The notes under the pieces are model-generated. The model worked only from the letters and a program-made list of their open reading frames with translations. It was not told the origin of the DNA and searched no databases. A stretch of 64,000 bases of DNA, taken from positions 39,626 through 103,625 of the forward strand of contig JAMCWD010000041.1 of NCBI GenBank assembly GCA_023475345.1, in the 5' to 3' direction. Position 1 is the stretch's first letter. Every line of letters begins with the position of its first letter. The position numbers and the translations under genes were made by a program. The DNA comes from Chloroflexota bacterium (GTDB lineage Bacteria; Vulcanimicrobiota; JAMCWD01). Shown in pieces: positions 37,668 through 47,093 of the stretch.

Positions 37668-38375
37668 TCAGATGAGCTGCTCCGGGGTTTTAAGGCCGGG
37701 CAGGGGAGATCCCTTCTTGGACAGCCGCTCCATTACGAAACGGATCAGGAATTCCTGGTCGTCTGGTGACATCTTTTCATTATAGATTTCCATCTCGTAC
37801 TGGGTGGCTTTCGTTTTCTTGCCCGTGCCTTTCTCCCTGTTCATCCTGACCATCCTGCCGGTGAGAGAAATCTTCCTGTTCGGAAGCGAAATTGACAGGG
37901 GCAGCGGCTGGTCTTCGGGCAGGGCGTTTTCGGAAATTATGACAAGGCCGCTTGCGCCTATATTCCTGGTAACAGCCTTGAAGTATTCTCCTGCAACCTC
38001 GCCCTCCACGCTCAGCGCTATCTCCAGCCTCGGATGCTCCTCCAGCCGGAGCCTGGAGGGATCTATATTTTCCCATGATATTTTTTCAGTGAAGCTGACT
38101 GTAAATGCGGCCGGGGTCTGGTTCCAGTTCACTTCCAGGATCTTCCCCTGGAATGTCCCGAGTTGCCCGGGACGGCGGAGGTGGACTGTTACGAACAACC
38201 CGGTTTTTAAAATGGGTATGGCATACTTTTTCCTGGGGACGGTGAAAAGCATCCTTTTCCTGTCGATGCCGAGGAAGTTCACGATCAATACATCGGATGT
38301 GCCGTCTTCGGAAAGCACCGCTACTTCGACTTCGTCCCCTTCGTTTATGTCAGGCTGTGTCTGCGTAAAAAACAT
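37668..38375 (-). CDS. PilZ/YcgR-like protein (first of pair)
   Basis: A 235-residue two-domain protein. The N-terminal half resembles the YcgR flagellar-brake domain (EGDEVEVAVLSEDGTSDVLIVNF, FTVPRKKYAIPILKTGLFVTVHL). The C-terminal half is PilZ-like, with HPRLEIALSVEG and AVTRNIGASGLVIISE, a degenerate version of the RxxxR...D/NxSxxG c-di-GMP motif (Gly where Ser is usual). Binding of c-di-GMP is therefore uncertain. It starts 7 bp after the end of the second PilZ-like gene, in one operon. Confidence 0.7.
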   Translation of the reverse strand: MFFTQTQPDINEGDEVEVAVLSEDGTSDVLIVNFLGIDRKRMLFTVPRKKYAIPILKTGLFVTVHLRRPGQLGTFQGKILEVNWNQTPAAFTVSFTEKISWENIDPSRLRLEEHPRLEIALSVEGEVAGEYFKAVTRNIGASGLVIISENALPEDQPLPLSISLPNRKISLTGRMVRMNREKGTGKKTKATQYEMEIYNEKMSPDDQEFLIRFVMERLSKKGSPLPGLKTPEQLI

Positions 38376-38381
38376 ATTCCG

Positions 38382-39080
38382 TTACACGTAATCCATTTCC
38401 ATTTTTCTGCGGTCGCGCACAAGGTAGAATGCGATGAAGTTAAAAAGACGTGTCATGACTTCAGGCGTAGCATTTACCAGCTCGACGACTGTCGTGCTCT
38501 TCCTGGTATCCGCAGGCAGCGTCACGGAACTTGTGACATTGCCCTGGAATTCAAGCATGGGCGAATCGGGAACCTGGATCTCCATGTGGAGCACCGTCCC
38601 GACGGGCAGCGGGAGGTTCGTTACCAACTCTACAGTTTCGGGATTGATGGCTTTCGTCTGGGCCGTCTGGTGGTGGGAAACATTGAGCGCCCTGTACTGG
38701 ATCGGGAGGTTTATCTGGACTCCCCTGACGGGATAAGCGAAATCAAGGATTTCCACGTTATAATCCCTTACCCGGGTAACCATGAAATGGTTCGCGCTTC
38801 TCTCGGTAACATGCGCTTCGAACCATGCCAGATTATTACTTTTAACGAAGCTTACCAGGACGGCATCCCCCAGGTCCACCGGCGGATCAACTTCGATCCC
38901 TTTCGGCAGGGTCATCTGGATATGTTTCAGATCAAGGTCGAGAACAGTCGAGTATCCCATTCTCATCCCGCTTCCGCGGATAAACTCAAGCTCCACTTCC
39001 ATGCCCCGTTCAAGCTCTACGGCCTTCGAGCGGGCCGGGGACGTGTCGGCGGAATTTTTCTTTTTAAAAAGCCCGAACAT
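38382..39080 (-). CDS. PilZ/YcgR-like protein (second of pair)
   Basis: A 232-residue relative of the downstream gene. The N-terminal Lys-rich segment is followed by the YcgR-type barrel (RGMEVELEFIRGSGMRMGYSTVLDLDLKHIQMTLP). A PilZ-like barrel starts near VQINLPIQYRALN, but the Arg pair and NxSxxG signature are lost. With its partner it may form a divergent, c-di-GMP-independent pair controlling surface motility. Linked to PilT only by distance of about 3 kb. Confidence 0.65.
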   Translation of the reverse strand: MFGLFKKKNSADTSPARSKAVELERGMEVELEFIRGSGMRMGYSTVLDLDLKHIQMTLPKGIEVDPPVDLGDAVLVSFVKSNNLAWFEAHVTERSANHFMVTRVRDYNVEILDFAYPVRGVQINLPIQYRALNVSHHQTAQTKAINPETVELVTNLPLPVGTVLHMEIQVPDSPMLEFQGNVTSSVTLPADTRKSTTVVELVNATPEVMTRLFNFIAFYLVRDRRKMEMDYV

Positions 39081-39232
39081 GCTGCTGCCTCCAAAATAGT
39101 GATAACAACATCACCTGTTTCGTTATATTCACCCTCGGGCCGGTTATTCCCTTCAAACAATTTTTTTAAAAAACAGGAGGAAACCGGGGAAGAAGGTTGA
39201 AATTGAGGTTTGAAAATCAAGGAGGGTCTTGA

Positions 39233-39454
39233 ATGGCAAAATATTGCGATCAATATTTGAAGATGTATTACGATAATTTTACATTCTTCAATCCCAGGTG
39301 CCAGGACAGTCGCGTAAGGGAAGTTATGATGCGGACCAAGTATTGTATGAACTGCCCGGGATTTGAACGTTGTAAGATGTATCCGGAATTCTGGCTCAGC
39401 GGCGAGATAGAACGGATGAGGATGAACGAAAAGCTGATCAAAGGCGGAGCTTAA
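39233..39454 (+). CDS. small cysteine-containing protein
   Basis: A 73-residue protein with an AAGGAGG site nine bases before ATG. Cysteines lie at residues 5, 23, 38, 41 and 47 (KYCMNCPGFERCKMYP), which could hold a metal in a C-x2-C-x5-C arrangement. I do not recognise the family. No operon partner. The good ribosome site and biased composition suggest a real gene. Confidence 0.55.
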   Translation: MAKYCDQYLKMYYDNFTFFNPRCQDSRVREVMMRTKYCMNCPGFERCKMYPEFWLSGEIERMRMNEKLIKGGA

Positions 39455-39873
39455 TCTGCCCCTGTCGGGCAGCATCGAATTCTCCCTGCATGGCAAAAAC
39501 AAATTCCCCGGTGCGAAAGGGCACAAACAAAATCTCCCTTCGTCAAGGGGGATTTGTTTGTTCGGGCTGGCAAGTGTCTGAACTTCAGCCTGCAACAAAA
39601 CAGTCGTCATTCCCGCGGAGGCGGGAATCCAGAATTCAAACAATGACCTTATCCACACACAGGGAGCCTGAGAATATCTATATTATTGATTCTATATCCC
39701 TTGAAAATTCGACCCTTTACCAACTCCAGCCCTACAATGGCAAACTGCTATTATTTTGAGATTTGAATCGAATATTAAATGGGCATCAGAACATAACCAA
39801 ATAGAAGAAGTCGGAAAATATTTGAGGTCTTTACCAGAAGGAGACTGGTCTCATTACGGAGAAATATGATTTT
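39455..39873. other. 419-bp gap with repeats and a gene relic
   Basis: No intact gene. It holds a hairpin-forming stretch (AAATCTCCCTT...AAGGGGGATTT, about 39530-39555), a REP-like hairpin at 39609-39628, and the relic of a coding end at about 39765-39869 reading RFESNIKWASEHNQIEEVGKY and on to GDWSHYGEI, stop. The relic leads into the AT-rich methylase island. Confidence 0.6.
39606..39632. repeat. REP-like hairpin
   Basis: ATTCCCGC (39609-39616), loop GGAG, GCGGGAAT (39621-39628), in the context GTCATTCCCGC...GCGGGAATCCAG. On the minus strand this reads WIPASAGMT, a familiar spurious peptide from dispersed bacterial repeats. Confidence 0.75.
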
Positions 39874-40033
39874 ATGGCAAATACAGTAAGAGAAAATATC
39901 CGCAAGCTCCTGATCAAAAAAGGAATCTCCCAAGATCGCCTCTCAAAAAACGCTGATTTGGCGTTAAATACCGTTGTGAAGTTAGAAACTGGCGGAAGCC
40001 CTCGGCGTGCCTGTGGCGGAATTGTTTAAATAA
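39874..40033 (+). pseudogene. XRE-family HTH regulator with internal deletion
   Basis: From ATG 39874 it reads MANTVRENIRKLLIKKGISQ, DRLSKNADLALNTVVKLETGG, a standard XRE/Cro HTH. The frame then turns to SPRRACGGIV and stops at 40029. In another frame the same bases read ALGVPVAELFK, the normal end of this family. The middle (the usual NPTIETLKKIAE segment) is deleted with a frame change. It precedes the methylase by only a few bases, the place of a restriction-modification control gene. Confidence 0.75.
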
Positions 40034-40037
40034 AAAT

Positions 40038-41270
40038 ATGGCAAACAATAATCTTACTAACGCAAAAAGAGTAAAGAATGACGAGTTTTATACCCAGTAC
40101 GGCGATATTCAGAAAGAGATTGAAGCGTATCTGGATTATAATCCAGATGTATTCCGCGACAAGGTAGTGTATTGCAACTGCGACGATCCGTTCGAGAGCA
40201 ATTTCTTTCGCTATTTCGCGCTCAATTTCAACAAGCTTGGATTGAAACAGCTTATCACCACTAGCTACAAACCCTCGCCTATAGCCAACACGCAACTGGG
40301 GTTGTTTGGCGATGATAAAACTCTCACAAAATCAAAAGGCCGCCCTAAGATAAATGCAAACAAATTTATTATCAACGAAGTGCATGACATAGACGGCGAC
40401 GGCGAGTTCAACCTAAAGGATGTTGCCAAGCAGTTAAAGGCAAACAAAAACAATGAATGGACACCGCTAGACGGCGACGGCGACTTCCGTAGCGATGAAT
40501 GTATAAATCTGCTGAAACAATCAGATATAGTAATAACCAATCCACCATTTAGCCTGTTTCGTGAATATGTTAAACAACTTTTTGATTATGACAAAAAGTT
40601 TGTGATCATTAGCAACAAGAATGCCATCACTTACAAGGAAATATTTCCGTTAATAAAATCAAACAGGATGTGGGTTGGCACCACCAGTTTCAACAAGGAT
40701 ATGCTATTTATTTCGCCAGAAAAAGTCGATCCCGCGAATAAGCCAAAGACCGCAACACGAACCGTGGACGGGGTCGTATATTTACGCTCACCATCAATTT
40801 GGTTTACGAACCTTGACCATGGACGTCGACATCAGCCATTGCCGCTGATGACAATGGGAGACAATTTGAAATACAGCAAACACAAAGAAATTAAAGGCAA
40901 GAGAAAGTATGACAAATACGACAATTATGATGCCATAGAAGTGCCGTTTACTGATGCCATCCCGAGCGACTATGACGGAGTTATGGGCGTGCCGATTAGT
41001 TTTTTGGATAAATATAATCCTGACCAGTTTGAAATTTTAGGAGCCACTCAACGAGGTTGCCACGATGAAGTTCCTGATACAAAAAAATATGATGATTACT
41101 GGGAAGTTAGACAGAACGGCAAGAAAACAGGATCGTCTGGTGGAAAAACAAATGAAAATGCCAATTTGGTTGGGAATGATGGAAAAAAGAATTACTTTAT
41201 AAATAATGAAGGCCGAATAATTCAATCCGCTTATCAAAGAATTTTTATAAGGCATAAAAAAATAATATGA
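40038..41270 (+). CDS. EcoRI-family adenine-specific DNA methyltransferase
   Basis: A 410-residue N6-adenine methylase of the EcoRI methylase family. [23 protein letters not shown] at the start, [22 protein letters not shown], the catalytic NPPF in [16 protein letters not shown], and [24 protein letters not shown] are all hallmarks. DNA here is more AT-rich than its surroundings, and the start lies just after a broken XRE regulator. Its stop overlaps the DUF262-HNH gene by four bases (ATGA), so the two work together as a restriction-modification-like unit. No EcoRI-type endonuclease is present. Confidence 0.9.
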   Translation: MANNNLTNAKRVKNDEFYTQYGDIQKEIEAYLDYNPDVFRDKVVYCNCDDPFESNFFRYFALNFNKLGLKQLITTSYKPSPIANTQLGLFGDDKTLTKSKGRPKINANKFIINEVHDIDGDGEFNLKDVAKQLKANKNNEWTPLDGDGDFRSDECINLLKQSDIVITNPPFSLFREYVKQLFDYDKKFVIISNKNAITYKEIFPLIKSNRMWVGTTSFNKDMLFISPEKVDPANKPKTATRTVDGVVYLRSPSIWFTNLDHGRRHQPLPLMTMGDNLKYSKHKEIKGKRKYDKYDNYDAIEVPFTDAIPSDYDGVMGVPISFLDKYNPDQFEILGATQRGCHDEVPDTKKYDDYWEVRQNGKKTGSSGGKTNENANLVGNDGKKNYFINNEGRIIQSAYQRIFIRHKKII

Positions 41271-42436
41271 ATACAACTCTAAAAATCGACATCACTGTCA
41301 AAGATATTTGCGAAGGGTTCGTCTATAACGAACTGGAGGGCAAAGGGCTATTCGGTTTGTCTGGCAAGCTCACTATTCAGCCAGAGTATCAGCGTAACTA
41401 TATCTATGCCTCCGACGGCGGCAAAAAAGAAATAGCAGTAATCGAATCTTTATTGAAGGGTTATCCAATAGGTTTGATTTATTTTAATAAGGTTTCTGAA
41501 AACAATCTGGAAGTTTTGGACGGGCAACAGCGCATTACCAGTGTTGGACGTTTTGTTACTGACAAATTTGCCATCAAAGACGAAAACGGTATGGAACAAT
41601 ATTTTAGCGGGATGGCAAAAGACAAGAAAACCAAGATTTTGGAAGCAAAACTGCTCATTTACGAATGCGAGGGAACGGAAAGCGAGATAAAAGAGTGGTT
41701 TCGAACCATTAATATCGTTGGCGTTCCTCTCAATAACCAAGAGTTATTAAATGCAGTATATTCTGGCCCTTTTGTGACACTTGGCAAGGAGGAGTTTAGT
41801 AATAGCCAAAACTCTAACATCCAGAAATGGAGCGCGTATGTATCAGGTAGCGCAAATCGACAGGATTTTTTGGAACGTGCGCTGGAATGGGTAAGCAAAG
41901 GTAATATCGGAGACTATATGAGTAGTCATCGTTTTGATAAAAATATTACCGAGTTGAAAAAGTATTTCAGTAGTGTGATTGATTGGGTTTCTAGTGTATT
42001 TATTGACGTGGAAAGCGAGATGCGCAGACTGGAGTGGGGACGGTTGTATGAGACATACCATAAAAAATCGTACAATCCGAAAAATGTTTCGGAAGAAGTG
42101 CATAAACTTTATGGCGATCCGTATGTCAAAAATCGTAAAGGTATTTTTGAATTTATCTTAGGAGGTTCTACTGATACGAAATTGCTTGAAGTTAGAGTTT
42201 TTGATGACGCTACCAAAAAATCAGTATATAAAGAACAAACGACTGAAGCTGAAAAGAAAAAAGAATCGAACTGTCCGCTTTGTGCTCTTGGGCATGATGC
42301 CAATAAGGAAAAAATCTGGAGTTTAAATGACATGGATGCTGACCATGTAACAGCGTGGAGTAAGGGTGGTGCTACCTCGGCGAAGAATTGTCAGATGCTC
42401 TGCAAGACGCACAACCGAGCAAAAGGAAATCGGTAA
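41267..42436 (+). CDS. DUF262-HNH nuclease partner of the methylase
   Basis: A 389-residue protein. The N-terminal DUF262 (GmrS/ParB-like NTPase) domain has [11 protein letters not shown] and the signature [11 protein letters not shown]. The C-terminal HNH nuclease has [38 protein letters not shown], with all metal and catalytic residues visible. DUF262 proteins use nucleotide state to control a nuclease and occur in GmrSD and Ssp defence. Overlap with the adenine methylase implies that host DNA is protected by methylation and invading DNA cut, though modification-dependent action is also possible. AT-rich, probably acquired. Confidence 0.88.
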   Translation: MNTTLKIDITVKDICEGFVYNELEGKGLFGLSGKLTIQPEYQRNYIYASDGGKKEIAVIESLLKGYPIGLIYFNKVSENNLEVLDGQQRITSVGRFVTDKFAIKDENGMEQYFSGMAKDKKTKILEAKLLIYECEGTESEIKEWFRTINIVGVPLNNQELLNAVYSGPFVTLGKEEFSNSQNSNIQKWSAYVSGSANRQDFLERALEWVSKGNIGDYMSSHRFDKNITELKKYFSSVIDWVSSVFIDVESEMRRLEWGRLYETYHKKSYNPKNVSEEVHKLYGDPYVKNRKGIFEFILGGSTDTKLLEVRVFDDATKKSVYKEQTTEAEKKKESNCPLCALGHDANKEKIWSLNDMDADHVTAWSKGGATSAKNCQMLCKTHNRAKGNR

Positions 42437-42726
42437 TGTGCCAAAGGCGAAAATCTCACGATAAAATTTGATTTCTCTGAATGCGCGTGTTTCGTCTCTG
42501 CGTTCTCCTGTCCGCTTCGCGGTCAAAATTTTCATACCGAAATCCTCATCCCCGCCATATAAATTCAATATCATATCCCCGATCCCTGCGCCAATCCAGG
42601 CTCAAAGACCCGGCCCCGACACAGGGTCAAGGGGGATTTTGTTTTGCAGCAGTGCAGATTCCAGGCTGAAGCGAAATAAATCAGGCCCGGCCCGGGAGGC
42701 GAAGAAATATTTATCGGACAGTACTG

Positions 42727-44955
42727 TTATTCCTTATACCTGACAATGTTCATCTGCTTTTTCAGATCGTAATCTTTCAAGAAATCCATCTGGTTTATTT
42801 CCACGGAAAGTCTCCGGTGCCGCCTTCTGAAATCGCAGTATTCACCGGCACTTAAAGGATGCGGGAAAAGACATTGTGAGCATGACGGCAGCGCAGGACA
42901 ATCTTGACAACCGCGTCTTTTAGTTTCGTCCTCGAAAAGTTTTTTCATCCTTTCCATGATCTCAGGGACCGGCTCCCCGGCTTTCCCTATTACCCCGCCG
43001 TTCATGCACGGGATAAGGTCTCCGTTCGGCAGGATGTGGAATTTTTCAAGCGTTGCGGCGGGGCAGGTCTTCCCTCTCCACCGACAACCGTCAAGGATAG
43101 CCCCGTTGAGGTTTGTTATTATTCCAAGTCCGGCTTCGTCCCGGTTGGGATTTTTATCGGAAAGGAATTCTTCCCACACCGCCATGTCTTCTGTGTCTTC
43201 GATGCTGAAAATGAAATGGGGATAGCGGCGTATATGTCCCGGGCCGTGATCGAGCCGGATTTTTTTATAATCCTTCAGTTGTGCGGTGAGGAAAGAATTT
43301 GAGAGAGTGCATGCATTCCTGAATTCGCGATTTATCAGGAGGCGGTAGCGATTGAAATCCGGACTTGCTATTTTCTGCCTGTTTAAAAGATAAAAAGACC
43401 GGGTAGGGGAGATGGAATAAAGTTGATCTTTCAGTCCCAGGAAAGATTTCGTATGCCTCCCGAACTGGTTGAATACTATAAATATGGGGGCCGACATGCG
43501 GATGCTTTTGCTTATCCATTCGGCTTCCTCATCCGAGAGATCATACCTGTCCCACAGGACTATCAAAGGCGGCCGGTTCAGCTTGTCCGCGGTAAGGTCT
43601 CCCCACCAGCCGAAGACCACGTCGAGGATATACCTTTCGCTCCTGTAGATCCCCTGGAACTCGGATGACCTGGGAGCATAAGGCACCATCCTGGAATCGT
43701 AAGGCATGACGATGCGGTAAGGCAGGGCATCGCCGCCGGTATCGGTTTTCATGCCGTAATCGGCGTAAGTGTCGAAAAGCTCGGTACCCGGGAACGCAAC
43801 AAGATGGTTATGGTACGTGTTATGGACAGGCAGCGAATTTACAAACTCCACCGTCCTCCTGCCTTCCTCGGGCGTTTCCCCGGGGAGACCGGAGATAAAG
43901 CTCACCGACGGGTTCAGACCCAGCCTGTCCGCAGCTTCGACATTTTCCCTCACCCTGCCTGTAAAATCTTCCTCGGTCATCAGCGATTTCTTTTCTCCGA
44001 CGGGGTTCAATTTTTTGATGATGCGCAGGACTCTCGGCACCGCGCTTTCAAGGCCGAAATTGACATGGATGAAATTGGCTTCCTTCAGCATTTCCAGAAG
44101 CTCGAGATCCACCCTCTCCGCTCTCAATTCACAGTAAAGACGCAGGCCCAGGCCGGCGTTTATTATATCTTTGACAAGCTCCTTGGTGCGCTTGAGATCA
44201 AGGCAGAAGTTGTCGTCCCACAACGATACCTTCCGTTCCTTCCGCATGGCCTCCGTCATGTTGTCCCGTATGCTCCTGAGTTCTTCCACCACGCGCCTGT
44301 TGGAGTGATACCTCACCATGTTTTTAAACATGCTCGGGCCGTTGCAGAAAATGCAGCGGTACGCACAGCCCCTTGTGGACTGGATCCCTACGTATGTTTC
44401 GTCGCCTTTTAAGATCCCCTCGATGAAAGGGGAAGGAAGGATGTCCAGCTCGGCTTTTCTTATGCCCGATGTGATGAGGGGCCTGTCGGGATTCCGGGCT
44501 ATTTCGCTGCCCGCCTTATAGCTCAACCCTGGGATCTTTTCTGTGGACGAGCCTGATGTTACCGCGTTGTACAGGTCGAGGAAAGTTTCTTCGCCTTCCC
44601 CGCGCACGCAGTAATCGAACCAGGGAGAGTCTTCCAGGATCAGCCTGTCGGAAAAAGTTGCGGTAGGACCTCCTGCGACAAGCGTGATTTTTGGCAGGGC
44701 GTTCTTAACCGCTTTTGCCACCATCCTTGCAAGGTAATATGTAGGGTCGTAAATTGCGATGCCCATAATTTTCGGGTTGTGTTGTTTTATCGCATCTACG
44801 AATTCATCGAGGGTATGATCTTCCTGTGGCAAAAAAGCGGATCTTATGCCCTCGGATTTAAGTTTCGCCTGTATGTAAGCCATCCCCAGGGTGTGCGTCA
44901 GCGCCTCCATGTACGGAGCGCGGGGGAGAGCGAAGACTACGGGTATATTCCTCAA
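42727..44955 (-). CDS. B12-type radical SAM/SPASM enzyme A (cassette 1)
   Basis: A 742-residue enzyme, start TTG 44955 overlapping the kinase stop (TTGA). Residues 1-150 form a cobalamin-binding-type Rossmann domain (VAGGPTATFSDRLIL, DYCVRGEGEETFLDL) without the DxHxxG cobalt ligand. The radical SAM motif is C197-x3-C201-x2-C204 (RGCAYRCIFC). A TIM-barrel follows (SFISGLPGETPEEG), then about 250 residues of unique sequence, and a C-terminal SPASM-like cysteine set (CRWRGKTCPAATLEKFHI, LIPCMNGG, GCQDCPALPSCSQC, YCDF). Likely modifies the cassette-1 precursor; reaction unknown. Its paralogue at 47171-49399 has exactly the same length. Confidence 0.85.
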   Translation of the reverse strand: MRNIPVVFALPRAPYMEALTHTLGMAYIQAKLKSEGIRSAFLPQEDHTLDEFVDAIKQHNPKIMGIAIYDPTYYLARMVAKAVKNALPKITLVAGGPTATFSDRLILEDSPWFDYCVRGEGEETFLDLYNAVTSGSSTEKIPGLSYKAGSEIARNPDRPLITSGIRKAELDILPSPFIEGILKGDETYVGIQSTRGCAYRCIFCNGPSMFKNMVRYHSNRRVVEELRSIRDNMTEAMRKERKVSLWDDNFCLDLKRTKELVKDIINAGLGLRLYCELRAERVDLELLEMLKEANFIHVNFGLESAVPRVLRIIKKLNPVGEKKSLMTEEDFTGRVRENVEAADRLGLNPSVSFISGLPGETPEEGRRTVEFVNSLPVHNTYHNHLVAFPGTELFDTYADYGMKTDTGGDALPYRIVMPYDSRMVPYAPRSSEFQGIYRSERYILDVVFGWWGDLTADKLNRPPLIVLWDRYDLSDEEAEWISKSIRMSAPIFIVFNQFGRHTKSFLGLKDQLYSISPTRSFYLLNRQKIASPDFNRYRLLINREFRNACTLSNSFLTAQLKDYKKIRLDHGPGHIRRYPHFIFSIEDTEDMAVWEEFLSDKNPNRDEAGLGIITNLNGAILDGCRWRGKTCPAATLEKFHILPNGDLIPCMNGGVIGKAGEPVPEIMERMKKLFEDETKRRGCQDCPALPSCSQCLFPHPLSAGEYCDFRRRHRRLSVEINQMDFLKDYDLKKQMNIVRYKE

Positions 44956-46118
44956 AATTTCACCCCCGGTATGCCTTTGAACTCTTTAAGCCTGGATATT
45001 TTTTCTCCCATGAAGGGCGAAATAAAGGCGGGTTTTTCTTTTACCACGTCCCTGACCGCTTTTCTGATAAGCTCACAGACGGAAGGGTCAGGCGCAAATT
45101 CCAGCAGGAAGCATGGGACATGTGATGCCAGCCACAGGCAGTAATCGGAATACATGTCACAGGCACCTGAATCCCATATCGGCTTCATTATATTATAAAA
45201 CAATACGCTGACGGCCTCCAGCGTCGAAAGCCTTGTAATCCTGTTGGCGCCGGAATGTTTGAGCGCGAAGACTCCCGCAAGACGGGCCGAGGGGCCGGGG
45301 TTTCCTGCAGCTCCTACTTCGGGAACGGTAAAGATCCTGGCCCCGCCTTTTCTCCCGCTCACTTCAACGCAGTCTTCCTGCATGATCCTTGCTCTGCCGC
45401 TCCATAAACCGGCTATCGTGCTTTTACCGTTGCCGGACTGACCGGGGAACATGTAGCCGCTTCCACCGTCGTCAACTGCGGAAGCATGAAAAAGATAGCC
45501 GTCTTCCAGGCGGGGCAGAGTTATTTGTAAAATAAAATCGAGGAGCGGGCGTTCCAGCGGGTCGGCAAAATAATCGTCGGGAGATATGGTCCCTGGCAGA
45601 TCCTTCATCCATACTTTAATCGAGCGCATATCCGGCGTCATAAATGCTACCTTGTCAACGCGCTCGATATCAGGCGGGTTATATTCGGAGGCAGGATTGA
45701 TATCTACACCGGGGGTCGGCCTGGGATCATTACGGTGCCTGTAAGTCAGGTTTATCCCCTGGTACTTGACCCGGAAATCGCCTCCCTTTTTTAAAAATTG
45801 TGCGGTGCGTTTCTCTCTATCGATATAAATAAGCCAGTAGCCTGCTTTATCAATGAAGAAATTCCAGTAATCGGTGTGCCCGAATAAAAAATCGGCTTTC
45901 AACCATGCGTCGGTTAAAGCACCGGTCTTGATTTTTAATTTTACCGAGGGGTCGGGGTCAGGGCGCTGCTTGATATAAGGGCGGTATTCATTCATTGCGA
46001 AAAGCCCTGGGAACGGCCTGTGGCTTTCAATATTAAGCCTGAACCTGCCCAGTTTCAGGCAGGCATTATAATCCGGTGATAAATTTTTTCCGGTGGTTTT
46101 CCCTGGTTTCAATTTCAT
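44952..46118 (-). CDS. HPr-kinase-like protein (cassette 1)
   Basis: A 388-residue protein. The N-terminal 200 residues have no recognised motif. The C-terminal part has the HprK fold: YLFHASAVDDGGSGYMFPG with Walker A GQSGNGKST (226-234), an acidic ARIMQEDCVEV strand, and GARIFTVPEVGAAGNPGPS. HprK-like proteins linked to lasso peptides (PadeK, ThcoK) phosphorylate the C-terminal Ser of the precursor. Here the substrate candidate ends in Thr. It lies between the PqqD-like and radical SAM genes. The start is ATG 46118 or TTG 46121; no clear ribosome site. Confidence 0.75.
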   Translation of the reverse strand: MKLKPGKTTGKNLSPDYNACLKLGRFRLNIESHRPFPGLFAMNEYRPYIKQRPDPDPSVKLKIKTGALTDAWLKADFLFGHTDYWNFFIDKAGYWLIYIDREKRTAQFLKKGGDFRVKYQGINLTYRHRNDPRPTPGVDINPASEYNPPDIERVDKVAFMTPDMRSIKVWMKDLPGTISPDDYFADPLERPLLDFILQITLPRLEDGYLFHASAVDDGGSGYMFPGQSGNGKSTIAGLWSGRARIMQEDCVEVSGRKGGARIFTVPEVGAAGNPGPSARLAGVFALKHSGANRITRLSTLEAVSVLFYNIMKPIWDSGACDMYSDYCLWLASHVPCFLLEFAPDPSVCELIRKAVRDVVKEKPAFISPFMGEKISRLKEFKGIPGVKF

Positions 46119-46206
46119 CAAAGCCTGTTATGGATTTCTTAGTTTATACATAAAAGGAAATACAAATAGCAAGGGGGAACCGGGGGCATAAGACTTATTG
46201 TCAAAA

Positions 46207-46791
46207 CTATTTCTTTTTCTTGGGGGGTTTTTTAGGAGCCGCTTTTTTAGGCGGGGATTTTTTCAAAGCCGTTTTTTTAGGCGGAGATTTTTTCAAAACC
46301 GTTTTTTTCGGTGCGGGCTTTACAGCCTTTTTTTCTTTGGATTTAGAAGGCGCAGTTTTTCTGGCTGGAGCTTTCGCCGCCTTTGCTTTTGTCTTTGCCT
46401 TTACGACGGGTTTCCCGGGCACGGAGGCGGCTTTAGATTTTACGGCTTTTTTCTTAGGAACTGCCGCTTTGGGCTTTTCGCTCTCTTTTTTGGAAACGGC
46501 CGGAGCCTTGACTTCAACAATACAGTTATGCTTCATCAGGTCTTCCAGGAACCTGAAAGCATCGCTTTCAGCCTTGGTATCGGTCGTTTCGTATTCATCT
46601 ATAACATTTTCTATAATCTTCGAAACTTTATTTTTGCCGTCGAGGAGTTCCCATATACGAATTCCCACTCCGCCGATCATATAAACCTTTTCAAGGTCGG
46701 CTTCTTCTTCATTTACAGGCACAAGGATTAAGTCGTCCCCCACCTGTTTATAGACTACCGAGGAATTCTTTTTGTATATGGAATCTTTCAT
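46207..46791 (-). CDS. PqqD-like peptide-recognition protein with polycationic tail
   Basis: A 194-residue protein with a good GGAGGTGA site. Residues 1-95 are a PqqD/RRE domain: SVVYKQVGDDLILVPVNEEEADLEKVYMIGGVGIRIWELLDGKNKVSKIIENV and on to FLEDLMKHNCIVEV. That domain binds leader peptides and presents them to radical SAM enzymes. Residues 96-194 are almost only Lys, Ala, Pro, Ser and Thr (KAVKSKAASVPGKPVVKAKT, KKSPPKKTALKKSPPKKAAP), like a histone H1 tail. Such a tail is not usual on PqqD. At DNA level the last third is a tandem repeat. It may bind acidic partners, membrane or nucleic acid. Confidence 0.82.
   Translation of the reverse strand: MKDSIYKKNSSVVYKQVGDDLILVPVNEEEADLEKVYMIGGVGIRIWELLDGKNKVSKIIENVIDEYETTDTKAESDAFRFLEDLMKHNCIVEVKAPAVSKKESEKPKAAVPKKKAVKSKAASVPGKPVVKAKTKAKAAKAPARKTAPSKSKEKKAVKPAPKKTVLKKSPPKKTALKKSPPKKAAPKKPPKKKK
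46238..46310. repeat. tandem repeat encoding Lys/Pro tail
   Basis: Unit of about 36 bp, CCGTTTTTTTAGGCGG followed by (G/A)GATTTTTTCAAA, repeated at least twice and degenerating on both sides. On the minus strand it encodes LKKSPPKKTA repeats of the PqqD tail. It suggests that tail length can vary by repeat slippage. Confidence 0.65.
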
Positions 46792-46818
46792 TCTTCACCT
46801 CCGACTTTTTTTGATTAT

Positions 46819-46850
46819 AAAAAAAGACCCGGCCCGAGACCGGAACCTTT
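46819..46850 (-). terminator. terminator-like hairpin between precursor 1 and PqqD
   Basis: On the minus strand CCGG-TCTCGGG-CCGG (46843-46829), with partial outer pairing, is followed by GTC and T7. It lies 50 bp past the precursor stop and 28 bp before pqqD. It may let most transcripts stop after the precursor, as is common in peptide operons. Confidence 0.55.
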
Positions 46851-46899
46851 TTTGCGGCCGTTTCATTAATATATTGCCTTTTTAAATGGGAGGACGATA

Positions 46900-47061
46900 C
46901 TAGGTTGCAGGAGTGGCATTCGCGACTACTCCTACGGCTACACCGACTACCCCGGCGGGGGCGGCGCTGGTGGGATCGGAATAATCTACCTGAACCACCC
47001 TGAAGACCGGTTCTTTATAATCTTTACGACGTTTTACCGCCTTCTTTTTGCTTATATCCAT
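46900..47061 (-). CDS. RiPP precursor peptide 1 (53 residues)
   Basis: Start ATG 47061 with GGGAGG nine bases upstream. The first 32 residues are a charged leader (MDISKKKAVKRRKDYKEPVF then RVVQVDYSDPTS) that matches precursor 2 almost residue for residue. The tail changes to AAPAGVVGVAVGVVANATPA plus a final Thr: small hydrophobic residues, no Cys. YKEP fits the YxxP leader motif known from lasso-type RRE recognition. It is the first gene of cassette 1, behind its own promoter, followed by a hairpin and then pqqD, kinase and radical SAM. Reading it as a precursor rests on the leader conservation and neighbours. Confidence 0.78.
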   Translation of the reverse strand: MDISKKKAVKRRKDYKEPVFRVVQVDYSDPTSAAPAGVVGVAVGVVANATPAT

Positions 47062-47093
47062 AAATTTTCCTCCCTGTACATTCATCCAGTATA

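Noticed and set aside
37668..39080. Firm c-di-GMP receptors
   Set aside because: Both PilZ-like proteins lack the complete RxxxR and D/NxSxxG residues, so I do not claim ligand binding.
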